A DNA stretch of 64,000 nt from Micromonospora sediminicola (GTDB taxonomy: Bacteria; Actinomycetota; Actinomycetes; Mycobacteriales; Micromonosporaceae), in NCBI RefSeq assembly GCF_900089585.1, contig NZ_FLRH01000003.1:1936501-2000500 (forward strand), written 5' to 3'. The translations under genes were made by a program, and so were the position numbers. Below are positions 16,936 to 25,996 of the stretch, piece by piece. The notes below the pieces were generated by a model. That model had not been told where the DNA came from. It ran no database searches and saw nothing but the letters and a program-made list of their open reading frames with translations. The number at the start of each line of letters is the position of its first letter. Within the stretch, counting starts at the first letter, position 1.

Positions 16936-18122
16936 TGCGGCTGCGGCACCCGGACGGCACCACCGTCCATCTCGGCTACTGCACGAACGTCCACCCCGCC
17001 GAGGACCTGCCGGGCGTCCTCGCCCAGCTCGACACGTACGCGGTGGCGGTGCGCCGGGCGCTCGACGCCGACCTGCTCGGGCTGGGGCTCTGGCTGGCCG
17101 CGCCGGTGGCCGCCGCGCTTGCCGCCGACCCGGCGGCCCGCCGCCGGCTGCGCCACGACCTGACCGTACGCGGGCTGGAGGTGGTCACGCTCAACGGCTT
17201 CCCGTACGCGGCGTTCCAGGCCCCGGTGGTCAAGGGCGCGGTCTACCACCCGGACTGGACCACGCCCCAGCGGCTGGCGTACACCCTGGACCTGGCCTGG
17301 GTGCTGGCCGACCTGCTGCCCGACGACGCGGCCCGGGGCTCCGTCTCGACGCTGCCGCTGGCGTGGCGCACCCCCTGGGACGCCGAGCGGGCGGACACCG
17401 CCCGCCGCCGGCTGGACGCGCTCGCCGCCGGGTTGGCCGCCGTGCAGCGGGACACCGGCCGGGTGGTCCGGGTCGGCTTCGAACCGGAACCGGGCTGTCT
17501 GGTGGAGTCCACGGGACAGGCACGCGCGGTATTGTCAGCCATGGATACCGACCGGCTCGGGATCTGTCTGGACCTGGCGCACCTCGCGTGCGCCTGGGAG
17601 GAGCCGGTCGACGCGTTGGCCCGGCTGCGCGACGCCGGGCTGCCGGTGGTCAAGGTGCAGGTCTCCGCCGCCGTCGAGGCGGCCGACCCGGCCGGTTCCA
17701 CCGACGCGCTGCGCCGTTTCGTCGAGCCGAGGTTCCTGCACCAGACCCGGGCGGCGGGCTGCGCCGGCGCCGCCGATCCGGCCGACCCGGCGTGGGCCGC
17801 CGACGACCTCGACGCGGCGCTCGACGCGCGGCTGCCCGGGTCGTGGCGGGTGCACTACCACGTGCCGCTGCACGCCCCGCCCGAGCCGCCGCTGCGCTCC
17901 ACCGTGCCGGTGCTGCGGTCCGCCCTGTCCGCGCTCCTCGCCGGTCCGGCCGCCGGCTGTGACCACCTCGACGTGGAGACGTACACCTGGGGGGTGCTGC
18001 CGGAGGCGCGGCGGCCGAGCGGCGACGCGGAGCTGGCCGCCGGCATCGCCGCCGAGCTGGCCTTCGCCCGCGACGAACTGGTCGCGCTCGGGCTGTCCAC
18101 GGCGGCCGGGGTTCCCTCATGA
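16935..18122 (+). CDS. eboE: Metabolite traffic protein EboE (xylose-isomerase-like TIM barrel)
   Basis: 395 residues. The N-terminus LGYCTNVHPAEDLPGVLAQL and the following LGLGLWLAAPVA are typical of EboE. Barrel motifs include VVTLNGFPYAAF, VGFEPEPGCLVES, LGICLDLAHLACAWEE, VVKVQVSAAVE and WRVHYHVPLHAP. The last is the family's His-rich strand, followed by HLDVETYTWGVLPE. The ATG at 16935 overlaps the EboB stop, and the GTG at 16932 is in frame but less likely. The stop overlaps the EboF start. Confidence 0.87.
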   Translation: MRLRHPDGTTVHLGYCTNVHPAEDLPGVLAQLDTYAVAVRRALDADLLGLGLWLAAPVAAALAADPAARRRLRHDLTVRGLEVVTLNGFPYAAFQAPVVKGAVYHPDWTTPQRLAYTLDLAWVLADLLPDDAARGSVSTLPLAWRTPWDAERADTARRRLDALAAGLAAVQRDTGRVVRVGFEPEPGCLVESTGQARAVLSAMDTDRLGICLDLAHLACAWEEPVDALARLRDAGLPVVKVQVSAAVEAADPAGSTDALRRFVEPRFLHQTRAAGCAGAADPADPAWAADDLDAALDARLPGSWRVHYHVPLHAPPEPPLRSTVPVLRSALSALLAGPAAGCDHLDVETYTWGVLPEARRPSGDAELAAGIAAELAFARDELVALGLSTAAGVPS

Positions 18123-19513
18123 GCCGCCGGCTGGTGGTGCTCGACGTGGTCGGGCTGACGCCCCGGTTGCTGGCCCACATGCCTCGGCTGCGCGCGGTGG
18201 CCGAGGCCGGGTTCACCGCCGAGCTGGGCACCGTGCTGCCGGCGGTGACCTGCTCGGCGCAGGCCACGTTCCTCACCGGGGAGCTGCCCGCCGGGCACGG
18301 CGTGGTGGGCAACGGCTGGTACTTCCGCGACCTCGGCGAGGTGCTGCTCTGGCGGCAGCACCACGCGCTGGTCGGGGGCGAGAAGGTGTGGCAGGCGGCC
18401 CGCCGGGTGGAGCCGGGCTACCGGGTCGCGAACATCTGCTGGTGGTACGCGATGGGCGCGGACGTGGACTGGACGGTCACGCCGCGCCCGGTCTACCACG
18501 CCGACGGGCGCAAGGAGCCGGACTGCTGGACCGACCCGCCCGAGCTGCGGGACACGCTGACCGACGCGCTCGGTACGTTTCCGCTGTTCAGCTACTGGGG
18601 GCCGGGCGCGGGGCTGCCGTCGTCGGCGTGGATCAGCCGGGCGGCGCAGCGCATCATGGCCGACCACGCCCCGGACCTGACCCTGGTCTACCTGCCGCAC
18701 CTCGACTACGACCTGCAACGGTTCGGGTCCTCCGACCCGCGGGCCGCCGCCGCGGCGGCCGAGCTGGACGCGGTGCTCGGCCCGCTGCTGGACGCGGCCC
18801 GGGAGCGGGACGCGACGATCGTCGCGCTCTCCGAGTACGGCATCACCGACGTCTCCCGCCCGGTGGACGTCAACCGGATGCTGCGGGCCGAGGGCCTGCT
18901 GCGGGTGTACGCCCAGGCCGGGATGGAATACCTGGACCCGTGGACGTCGCGGGCCTTCGCGGTGGCCGACCACCAGGTGGCGCACGTCTACGTGCGGGAT
19001 CCGGCGGACGTGCCGGCGGTGGCGAAGCGCTGCGCCGCGCTGCCGGGCGTCGCCGAGGTGCTGGACGCCGCGGGGCAGGCCGGCCACGGGCTGGACCACC
19101 AGCGCTCCGGCGAGCTGGTGCTGGTGGCCGAGCCGGATTCCTGGTTCACGTACTACTACTGGTTGGACGACGCCCGGGCGCCCGACTTCGCCCGGCTGGT
19201 CGAGATCCACCGCAAGCCCGGCTACGACCCGGCCGAGCTGTTCTTCGACCCGGCCGCGCCGGCCGCCGCGAAACGGCGGGCGGCGGTGGCGCTGGCCCGC
19301 AAGAAGCTCGGCCTGCGCTACCTGATGAGCGTGGTGGGGCTGGACGCCGGGGCGCGGGCGGTGCGCGGCTCGCACGGCCGGCTGCCCGCCGACCCGGCGG
19401 ACGGTCCGGTGCTGCTCTGCTCCGACCCGGCCGCGACCCGGGCCCGGGTCGCGGCGACCGACGTCAAGGCGTTGCTGCTCCAGCTCGCCGGACTGGCCCG
19501 GGAGGCGCCATGA
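18119..19513 (+). CDS. eboF: Nucleotide pyrophosphatase/phosphodiesterase-like protein, EboF type
   Basis: 464 residues of the alkaline-phosphatase/NPP superfamily. Seen are LDVVGLTP (8-15), the nucleophile region PAVTCSAQATFLTGELP (T44) and GHGVVGNGW (59-67). Two metal-site motifs differ from active NPPs: LPHLDYDLQRFG (192-203) has Gln where a His is usual, and SEYGITDV (238-245) has Glu-Tyr for Asp-His. This may be a trait of EboF proteins or a loss of phosphodiesterase activity. I see no signal peptide. ATGA overlaps link it on both sides. Confidence 0.82.
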   Translation: MSRRLVVLDVVGLTPRLLAHMPRLRAVAEAGFTAELGTVLPAVTCSAQATFLTGELPAGHGVVGNGWYFRDLGEVLLWRQHHALVGGEKVWQAARRVEPGYRVANICWWYAMGADVDWTVTPRPVYHADGRKEPDCWTDPPELRDTLTDALGTFPLFSYWGPGAGLPSSAWISRAAQRIMADHAPDLTLVYLPHLDYDLQRFGSSDPRAAAAAAELDAVLGPLLDAARERDATIVALSEYGITDVSRPVDVNRMLRAEGLLRVYAQAGMEYLDPWTSRAFAVADHQVAHVYVRDPADVPAVAKRCAALPGVAEVLDAAGQAGHGLDHQRSGELVLVAEPDSWFTYYYWLDDARAPDFARLVEIHRKPGYDPAELFFDPAAPAAAKRRAAVALARKKLGLRYLMSVVGLDAGARAVRGSHGRLPADPADGPVLLCSDPAATRARVAATDVKALLLQLAGLAREAP

Positions 19514-20577
19514 CCGTCACCGTCGTACCGACCGACCCGGCCCTGCTGCGGGGTCGCTTCGACGCCGCGCTCGGCGCGTTCCTGGACGCGCGGGGGCCGG
19601 GTCGGCCGGACGACGGAACGGGGGCCGTCCACGCCGAGGTACGCCGGTTCGTGCTGGCCGGCGGCAAGCGGCTGCGGCCGTTGTTCTGCTACTGGGGCTG
19701 GCGGGGCTTCGGCGGCCCGGACGGCCGGCCGATCGTGGTCGCCGCGGCGGCGCTGGAGCTGTTCCACGCGTTCGCGCTGATCCACGACGACATCCTGGAC
19801 CGCAGCGACCGCCGCCGGGGCGTGCCGACGGTGCACCGGCACTTCGCCGACCTGCACGCCCGCTCCGGGTGGCGGGGTGACCCGGCGGCGTACGGCCGGC
19901 AGGCCGCGCTGCTCTGCGGTGACCTCTGCGCGACCTGGTCGGCCCAGATGTTCCACGGCTGCGGGCTGCCGGCCGAGCGGCTGCGTCGGGGTCACGCCCT
20001 GCTGTCCCGGATGCGGACCGAGGTGATCGCGGGGGAGTACCTGGACGTGACCGCGGCGGCCGGGGACGGCTCGGTGGCGAGCGCGCTGGCGGTGGTGCGG
20101 CTGAAGACGGCCCGCTACACCGTCACCCGGCCGGTGCAGGTCGGCGCCGCGCTGGCCGGGGCGGGCCCGGGGGAGGTGGCCGCGCTGGCCGGCTTCGGCG
20201 ATCCGCTCGGCGACGCGTTCCAGCTTCGCGACGACCTGCTCGGCGTCTTCGGTGACCCGGCGGTGACCGGCAAGTCCGACCTGGACGACCTGCGGGAGGG
20301 CAAGCCCACCGTGCTGATGGCGCTGGCCCGGGCGACGGCCGACCCGGCCGGCGCGGCCCGGCTGCGGAAGCTGGTCGGCGATCCGGGCCTGGGTCGGGCC
20401 GGGGCTGCCGAGGTGCGCGCCGTCGTCGAGGCGTGCGGGGCGCGCGACGCGGTGGAGCGGATGATCCGGGTCCGGGCGGACGAGGCGCTGGCCGCGCTGG
20501 ACGGGTTGCCGCTGGACGAGCCGGCGCGGCGGGCCCTGACCACGCTCGCGTACCGGGCCGTGGACCGTCGCCAGTGA
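19510..20577 (+). CDS. Polyprenyl diphosphate synthase
   Basis: 355-residue trans-isoprenyl diphosphate synthase that condenses isopentenyl diphosphate units. It has GGKRLRP (51-57), the first Asp-rich motif DDILD (93-97) with DRRRG after it, Lys/Thr at 199-200, the second motif QLRDDLLGVFGD (238-249) and GKSDLDDLREGKPT. Its place as the last, overlapping gene of the ebo-like unit suggests that it makes the lipid donor used by the UbiA-like enzyme at 13659. Chain length cannot be set from sequence with confidence. Confidence 0.92.
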   Translation: MTVTVVPTDPALLRGRFDAALGAFLDARGPGRPDDGTGAVHAEVRRFVLAGGKRLRPLFCYWGWRGFGGPDGRPIVVAAAALELFHAFALIHDDILDRSDRRRGVPTVHRHFADLHARSGWRGDPAAYGRQAALLCGDLCATWSAQMFHGCGLPAERLRRGHALLSRMRTEVIAGEYLDVTAAAGDGSVASALAVVRLKTARYTVTRPVQVGAALAGAGPGEVAALAGFGDPLGDAFQLRDDLLGVFGDPAVTGKSDLDDLREGKPTVLMALARATADPAGAARLRKLVGDPGLGRAGAAEVRAVVEACGARDAVERMIRVRADEALAALDGLPLDEPARRALTTLAYRAVDRRQ

Positions 20578-20583
20578 CGCCAA

Positions 20584-20636
20584 CTTTTGACGCGTTCCGA
20601 CAAAAGTGTTTCCGGAACCAGCAGAAGCTATGGACA
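20584..20636 (+). promoter_or_regulatory. Second copy of the ROK-type operator/promoter block
   Basis: ACTTTTG (20583-20589), 11 nt, CAAAAGT (20601-20607), then GAAGCTATGGACA at 20624-20636 and a GAAAG...TGTCG continuation. Order and the 23-nt spacing from CAAAAG to GAAGC equal those at 5783-5834. It lies 219 nt upstream of the secreted dehydrogenase gene. Confidence 0.75.
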
Positions 20637-20854
20637 GGCCAATCGAAAGCCCTTAATGTCGTGCGCAGCACAGAGCTGTTTCGTCGAGGTGAACGCCCGC
20701 ACCGCCCCGCCTCGTCGAGGTGACCACCGGCCCCGTCGGAGGTCACGGCCCGCCGTAACCGCACCCGACGGGCCGGCGCAGCATCCCCCCACCCGGCATC
20801 CGGCGCGACGCGCGCCCGGTCCTGGCTGCGCGCGTCAGGAAGGGACAGCACAGC

Positions 20855-23692
20855 ATGTCCAGCCACCCCCACCACCCCCCAGCCCGACGACGACTCGCCG
20901 CCGGATCGGCGCTGCTGCTCGCGGCGGCCGCCGGCGCGGTCACCCTGGCCGCGGCGCCCGTCCCGGCGTCCGCCCACCCCATCTCGGCGAGCGACTTCCA
21001 GCAGGTCGAACTCGCCCGCGGCGTCGCCGAGACCGGCGAGCCGATGTCCCTCGCGGTGCTGCCCGACCGGTCGGTGCTGCACACCGCCCGCAACGGCACG
21101 CTGCGCCGCACCGACGCGGCCGGCGCCACCACGGTCATCGGCACCCTGCCCGTGTACACCCACGACGAGGAGGGGTTGCAGGGCGTCGGCGTCGACCCCG
21201 GCTTCACCACCAACCGGCACATCTACCTCTACTACGCGCCGCCGCTGTCCACCCCGGCCGGGGACGCGCCGGCCACCGGCACCGACTTCTCCGCCTGGCA
21301 GGGCGTCAACCGGCTCTCCCGGTTCACGCTCAACGCCGACTTCACGCTCAACCAGGCCAGCAAGGTCGACGTGCTCGACGTGCCGGCCGACCGGGGGCTG
21401 TGCTGCCACGTCGGCGGCGACATCGACTTCGACGCCGCCGGCAACCTCTACCTGTCCACCGGCGACGACACCAACCCGTTCGACTCCGCCGGCTACGCCC
21501 CGATCGACGAGCGCACCAACCGCAACCCCGGGTACGACGCGCAGCGCAGCGCCGGCAACACCAACGACCTGCGCGGCAAGATCCTGCGGATCAAGGTGAA
21601 CGCCAACGGCACCTACTCGATCCCGAGCGGCAACCTGTTCGCGCCCGGCACCGCGAAGACCCGCCCGGAGATCTACGCGATGGGCTTCCGCAACCCGTTC
21701 CGGATGAGCGTCGACAAGGCCACCGGCATCGTCTACGTCGGCGACTACGGCCCGGACGCCGGCACCACCTCGGCCCGCGGCCCGTCCGGGCAGGTCGAGT
21801 TCGACCGGGTCACCGGGCCGGGCAACTACGGCTGGCCCTACTGCACCGGCACCAACACGGCGACCGAGACGTACGCCGAGTGGGACTTCGCCACCGGGAC
21901 CGCCGGGGCGAAGTTCACCTGCACCGGTGGCCCGACGAACAACTCGTTCCGCAACACCGGCCTGACCACGCTGCCGGCCGCGAAGCCGGCGTGGATCCGC
22001 TACGCCGGTGACGCCGGCAGCCCGCCCGAGTTCGGCGGCGGCTCCGAGTCGCCGATGGGCGGCCCGGTCTACCGGTACGACGCGGCCAACCCGTCCACCA
22101 CCAAGTTCCCGCAGTCCTTCGACGGGCAGTTCTTCGCCACCGAGTTCGGCCGGGGCTGGATCAAGCCGATCCACCTCAACGCCGACGGCTCACCCGGCAC
22201 CATCGACGCGTTTCCGTGGACCGGCAAGCAGGTGATGGACTCCGCGTTCGGCCCGGACGGCTCCTACTACGTGCTCGACTACGGCACCGGCTACTTCAAC
22301 GGCGACGCCAACTCGGCGCTGTACCGCTTCGACTACCTGGGCGGGGCCAACCGCGCCCCGGTGGCCCGGGCCGCCGCCGACCGGACCTCCGGCGCCGCCC
22401 CGTTGGCCGTCGCGTTCTCCTCGGCCGGCTCGTCCGACCCGGAGGGCGGCGCGCTGACGTACGCCTGGACGTTCGGTGACGGCGGCACCTCGACCGCGGC
22501 CAACCCGTCGCACACCTACACCGCGAACGGGCGCTACACCGCCACGCTGACCGTCCGCGACCCGCAGGGCGCCACCGGCACCGCCAGCGTGACGATCACC
22601 GTGGGCAACACCGCGCCGACGGTGGTCATCGAGACACCCGGCAACGGCAAGCTCTTCTCCTTCGGCGACACGGTGCCGTTCCGGATCACCGTCACCGACC
22701 CGGAGGACGCCACCATCGACTGCACCAAGGTCAAGATGACCTACGTGCTCGGCCACGACCAGCACGGCCACCAGATCACCTCGGCGACCGGCTGCACCGG
22801 CTCGATCGCCATCCCGGTCGACGGCGAGCACGACGACGCGGCGAACATCTTCGCCATCTTCGACGCCGAGTACACCGACTCCGGCGGCCTCACCACCCAC
22901 ACCCAGCACACGCTCCAGCCCCGGCACCGGCAGGCCGAGCACTTCAAGACCGCGTCCGGGATCAACACGTTCGACAAGGGCACCGCCGAGGGCGGCAAGA
23001 CCGTCGGCGACATCCACAACGGCGACTGGATCGCGTTCCAGCCGTACCAGCTCGCGGACGCCACCGGGTTCACCGCCCGGGTCTCCTCGGCCGGTGTCGG
23101 CGGCACGCTCCAGGTGCGCGCCGGCTCGGCCACCGGCACCGTGCTCGGCTCGGCCACCGTCCCGGTCACCGGCGCCTGGGACTCGTTCACCACGGTGACC
23201 GGCACCATCACCAACCCGCCGGCCGGCACCACCACGCTCTATCTCACGTTCGCCGGCGGCGCCGGGGCGCTCTACGACCTGGACGCGTTCACGTTCGCCA
23301 CCTCGGCCGTCCGCACCGGCCCGGTGACGGGGCTGGCTGGCAAGTGCCTCGACGTCCGCAACGCCGCCACCGCCGACGGCACCCAGATCCAGCTCTACAC
23401 CTGCAACGGCACGGCCGCGCAGTCGTGGACGGTGACGCCGAACTCGACGGTCAGGGCGTACGGCAAGTGCCTGGACGTGTCCGGTGGCGGCAGCGCGGAC
23501 GGCACGAAGATCCAGTTGTGGACGTGCAACGGCACGGGCGCGCAGAACTGGTCGGCGCAGGCCGACGGGACGGTGCGCAACCCGCAGTCGGGCAAGTGTC
23601 TGGACGTGTCCGGCAACAACTCGGCCGACAGCACGCCGGTGCACCTGTGGACCTGCACCGCTGCCGCCAACCAGCGCTGGACCCTACCCTGA
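20855..23692 (+). CDS. Secreted glucose/sorbosone dehydrogenase-like protein with PKD, CBM6 and ricin domains
   Basis: 945 residues. An Arg-containing signal peptide ends near ASAHP (residues 38-42). The PQQ-type six-bladed propeller (about 50-490) has HDEEGLQGVGVDP, VGGDIDFDAAGNLYLSTGD, LRGKILRI and FRNPFRM, as in soluble aldose dehydrogenases. A PKD domain (about 495-580, AYAWTFGDG-like), a Cys-bearing segment, a CBM6-like domain (about 690-815) and a ricin-type beta-trefoil (about 823-945, three GKCLDV repeats) follow. It likely oxidises sugars while bound to polysaccharide outside the cell. Its promoter carries the ROK-type block. It is co-transcribed with the ThuA gene 20 nt downstream. 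Confidence 0.88.
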   Translation: MSSHPHHPPARRRLAAGSALLLAAAAGAVTLAAAPVPASAHPISASDFQQVELARGVAETGEPMSLAVLPDRSVLHTARNGTLRRTDAAGATTVIGTLPVYTHDEEGLQGVGVDPGFTTNRHIYLYYAPPLSTPAGDAPATGTDFSAWQGVNRLSRFTLNADFTLNQASKVDVLDVPADRGLCCHVGGDIDFDAAGNLYLSTGDDTNPFDSAGYAPIDERTNRNPGYDAQRSAGNTNDLRGKILRIKVNANGTYSIPSGNLFAPGTAKTRPEIYAMGFRNPFRMSVDKATGIVYVGDYGPDAGTTSARGPSGQVEFDRVTGPGNYGWPYCTGTNTATETYAEWDFATGTAGAKFTCTGGPTNNSFRNTGLTTLPAAKPAWIRYAGDAGSPPEFGGGSESPMGGPVYRYDAANPSTTKFPQSFDGQFFATEFGRGWIKPIHLNADGSPGTIDAFPWTGKQVMDSAFGPDGSYYVLDYGTGYFNGDANSALYRFDYLGGANRAPVARAAADRTSGAAPLAVAFSSAGSSDPEGGALTYAWTFGDGGTSTAANPSHTYTANGRYTATLTVRDPQGATGTASVTITVGNTAPTVVIETPGNGKLFSFGDTVPFRITVTDPEDATIDCTKVKMTYVLGHDQHGHQITSATGCTGSIAIPVDGEHDDAANIFAIFDAEYTDSGGLTTHTQHTLQPRHRQAEHFKTASGINTFDKGTAEGGKTVGDIHNGDWIAFQPYQLADATGFTARVSSAGVGGTLQVRAGSATGTVLGSATVPVTGAWDSFTTVTGTITNPPAGTTTLYLTFAGGAGALYDLDAFTFATSAVRTGPVTGLAGKCLDVRNAATADGTQIQLYTCNGTAAQSWTVTPNSTVRAYGKCLDVSGGGSADGTKIQLWTCNGTGAQNWSAQADGTVRNPQSGKCLDVSGNNSADSTPVHLWTCTAAANQRWTLP
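23461..23660 (+). repeat. Ricin-domain coding segment nearly duplicated at about 25591-25790
   Basis: About 200 bases encoding the last two trefoil repeats are almost identical in the two adjacent genes, with only a few substitutions visible. The upstream CBM6 parts have diverged strongly. This implies recent duplication or gene conversion of the 3' end. Confidence 0.85.
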
Positions 23693-23712
23693 GGAATGGA
23701 AGGAGAACGCCG

Positions 23713-25821
23713 ATGAGACTCCTCCGCACCGCGCTGGGGGCGGTGACCGCCGTGCTCGCCACCATCGCCTGCACGGCCCCCGCCACCCCGGCGAGCGCCG
23801 CCGACGCCCCCTACGACGTGCTGGTCTTCTCCAAGACCGCCGGCTTCCGGCACGACTCCATCGCGGTCGGCACGCAGACCGTCCGCGACCTCGGCGCGGC
23901 GAACAACTTCACCGTCACCGCGACCGAGGACGCCACCCAGTTCACCACCGCCAACCTGGCCCGCTTCGAGGCGGTGATCTTCCTCAACACCACCGGGGAC
24001 GTGCTCAACGCGACCCAGCAGGCCGCGTTCGAGGCGTACATCTCCGGCGGCGGCGGATACGTCGGCGTGCACTCCGCCGCCGACACCGAGTACGACTGGC
24101 CGTTCTACGGCAACCTGGTCGGCGCCTGGTTCGCGTCCCACCCGGCGATCCAGCCGGCCACCGTCAGGGTGGAGGACCGGGCGCACGCCGCCACCGCGCA
24201 CCTGCCGCAGCTGTGGAACCGCACCGACGAGTGGTACGACTACCGCACCAACGCGCGGTCCACCGCGCACGTGCTGGCCAGCCTCGACGAGTCCTCGTAC
24301 TCCGGTGGCTCGATGGGCGGGGACCACCCGCACGCCTGGTGCAAGCCCTACAGCGGCGGCCGGTCCTTCTACACCGGCGGCGGGCACACCCAGGCGTCCT
24401 ACGCCGAGTCGGCGTTCCGGGCCCACCTGCTCGGCGGCATCCGCTACGCCGCCGGGCGCACGAAGGCCGACTGCCGGCCGGAGACCGGCTACACCGCGCT
24501 CTACAACGGCGGCACCACCGGCTGGTCCCAGGCCGGGCCGGGCAGCTTCACCAACACCGACGCCACGCTCACCTCGGTCGGCGGCATGGGGCTCTACTGG
24601 TACAGCGCGAAGCAGTTCACCAACTACTCGCTCAAGCTGGACTGGCGGCTGGCCGGCGACGACAACTCCGGGGTCTTCGTCGGCTTCCCGCCGTCGAGCG
24701 ACCCGAACTCGGCCGTGAACAACGGCTACGAGGTGCAGATCGACCCCACCGACGCGGCCGACCGGACCACCGGCGCGATCTACGGGTTCAAGTCCGCCGA
24801 CCTGGCGGCCCGGGACGCGGCGCTCAACCCGGCGGGGGAGTGGAACACCTACGAGATCCTGGTCGAGGGCGAGCGCCTCCAGGTCTTCCTCAACGGCGTC
24901 CGGATCAACGACTTCACCAACACCGACCCGGTCCGGTCGCTCGCCGGGCACGTCGGCATCCAGAACCACGGCACCGGTGACGACGTGTCGTTCCGCAACA
25001 TCCGGATCAAGGAGCTGGGCGGTACCCCGCCGCCCACCGGCAGCACCACCGTGCAGGCCGAGTCGTTCAGCGCGGCCAGCGGCGTCAGCGCGTTCACCAA
25101 GGCCGGCGCCAACGGCGGGCAGACCCTCGGGTACGTCGACCCGGGCGACTGGGCCGCGTACCAGGGGGTGGACCTGACCGGGGTGACGTCGCTGCGGGCC
25201 CGCGTGGTCTCCGGCGGTCCCGGCGGCACCATCGGAGTGCGCACGGGCTCGCCGACCGGCCCGGTGCTCGGCCAGGTGGCGGTGCCGAACACCGGCGGCT
25301 GGAGCACCTTCGCCGACGTCTCCACGACGTTGAGCGGGGTGCCGTCGGGCACGCAGACGGTCTACCTGACGTTCACCGGCAGCGGGTCCGGGCTGTTCGA
25401 CGTCGACGACTTCACGCTGGTCCGCTCGACCGGCACCGGCGGCGTCGGCCCGGTGAAGGGCCTGGCCGGCAAGTGCCTGGACGTGCGGGGCGCGGCCACC
25501 GCGGACGGCACGCAGATCCAGCTCTACACGTGCAACTCCTCGGCGGCGCAGTCGTGGACGGTGACGCCGAACGGGCCGGTGAAGGCGCTCGGCAAGTGCC
25601 TGGACGTCTCCGGTGGCGGCAGCGCGGACGGCACGAAGATCCAGTTGTGGTCGTGCAACGGCACGGGCGCGCAGAACTGGTCGGCGCAGGCCGACGGGAC
25701 GGTGCGTAACCCGCAGTCGGGCAAGTGTCTGGACGTGTCCGGCAACAACTCGGCCGACAGCACGCCGGTGCACCTGTGGACCTGCACCGGCGCCGCGAAC
25801 CAGCGCTGGACCCTGCCCTGA
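23713..25821 (+). CDS. Secreted ThuA-DUF1080-CBM6-ricin protein
   Basis: 702 residues. A signal peptide ends near ASAAD (residues 27-31). The ThuA glutamine-amidotransferase-like domain spans about 33-245 ([47 protein letters not shown]). A DUF1080 domain (about 258-434, family of 3-keto-disaccharide hydrolases) has [19 protein letters not shown] and [11 protein letters not shown]6 (about 446-571) and ricin trefoil (about 580-702) follow. ThuA and DUF1080 proteins act in 3-keto-glycoside metabolism, fitting an extracellular oxidise-then-cleave step with the upstream dehydrogenase. ATG follows GGAAGGAG. Confidence 0.88.
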   Translation: MRLLRTALGAVTAVLATIACTAPATPASAADAPYDVLVFSKTAGFRHDSIAVGTQTVRDLGAANNFTVTATEDATQFTTANLARFEAVIFLNTTGDVLNATQQAAFEAYISGGGGYVGVHSAADTEYDWPFYGNLVGAWFASHPAIQPATVRVEDRAHAATAHLPQLWNRTDEWYDYRTNARSTAHVLASLDESSYSGGSMGGDHPHAWCKPYSGGRSFYTGGGHTQASYAESAFRAHLLGGIRYAAGRTKADCRPETGYTALYNGGTTGWSQAGPGSFTNTDATLTSVGGMGLYWYSAKQFTNYSLKLDWRLAGDDNSGVFVGFPPSSDPNSAVNNGYEVQIDPTDAADRTTGAIYGFKSADLAARDAALNPAGEWNTYEILVEGERLQVFLNGVRINDFTNTDPVRSLAGHVGIQNHGTGDDVSFRNIRIKELGGTPPPTGSTTVQAESFSAASGVSAFTKAGANGGQTLGYVDPGDWAAYQGVDLTGVTSLRARVVSGGPGGTIGVRTGSPTGPVLGQVAVPNTGGWSTFADVSTTLSGVPSGTQTVYLTFTGSGSGLFDVDDFTLVRSTGTGGVGPVKGLAGKCLDVRGAATADGTQIQLYTCNSSAAQSWTVTPNGPVKALGKCLDVSGGGSADGTKIQLWSCNGTGAQNWSAQADGTVRNPQSGKCLDVSGNNSADSTPVHLWTCTGAANQRWTLP

Positions 25822-25996
25822 GGTAGGCCATAGAGTGGGGACGGCGACCGTGAGGTGGCCGGTGGCCCGGCGGGAGGCGCAACCCTCCGGGCACAGACGC
25901 CCAGCGCGTCCACCGGTGCCGAGTCGTCGCCGTCCCCCGGTCACCCCTCGCCCCGGTCCGCAACGGAATCCCCCATCACGACAGGGGAGAAGGACA

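Noticed and set aside
17959..19509. Upstream extension of the polyprenyl synthase frame
   Set aside because: It reads out of frame through EboE/EboF; family alignment begins at the ATG at 19510.
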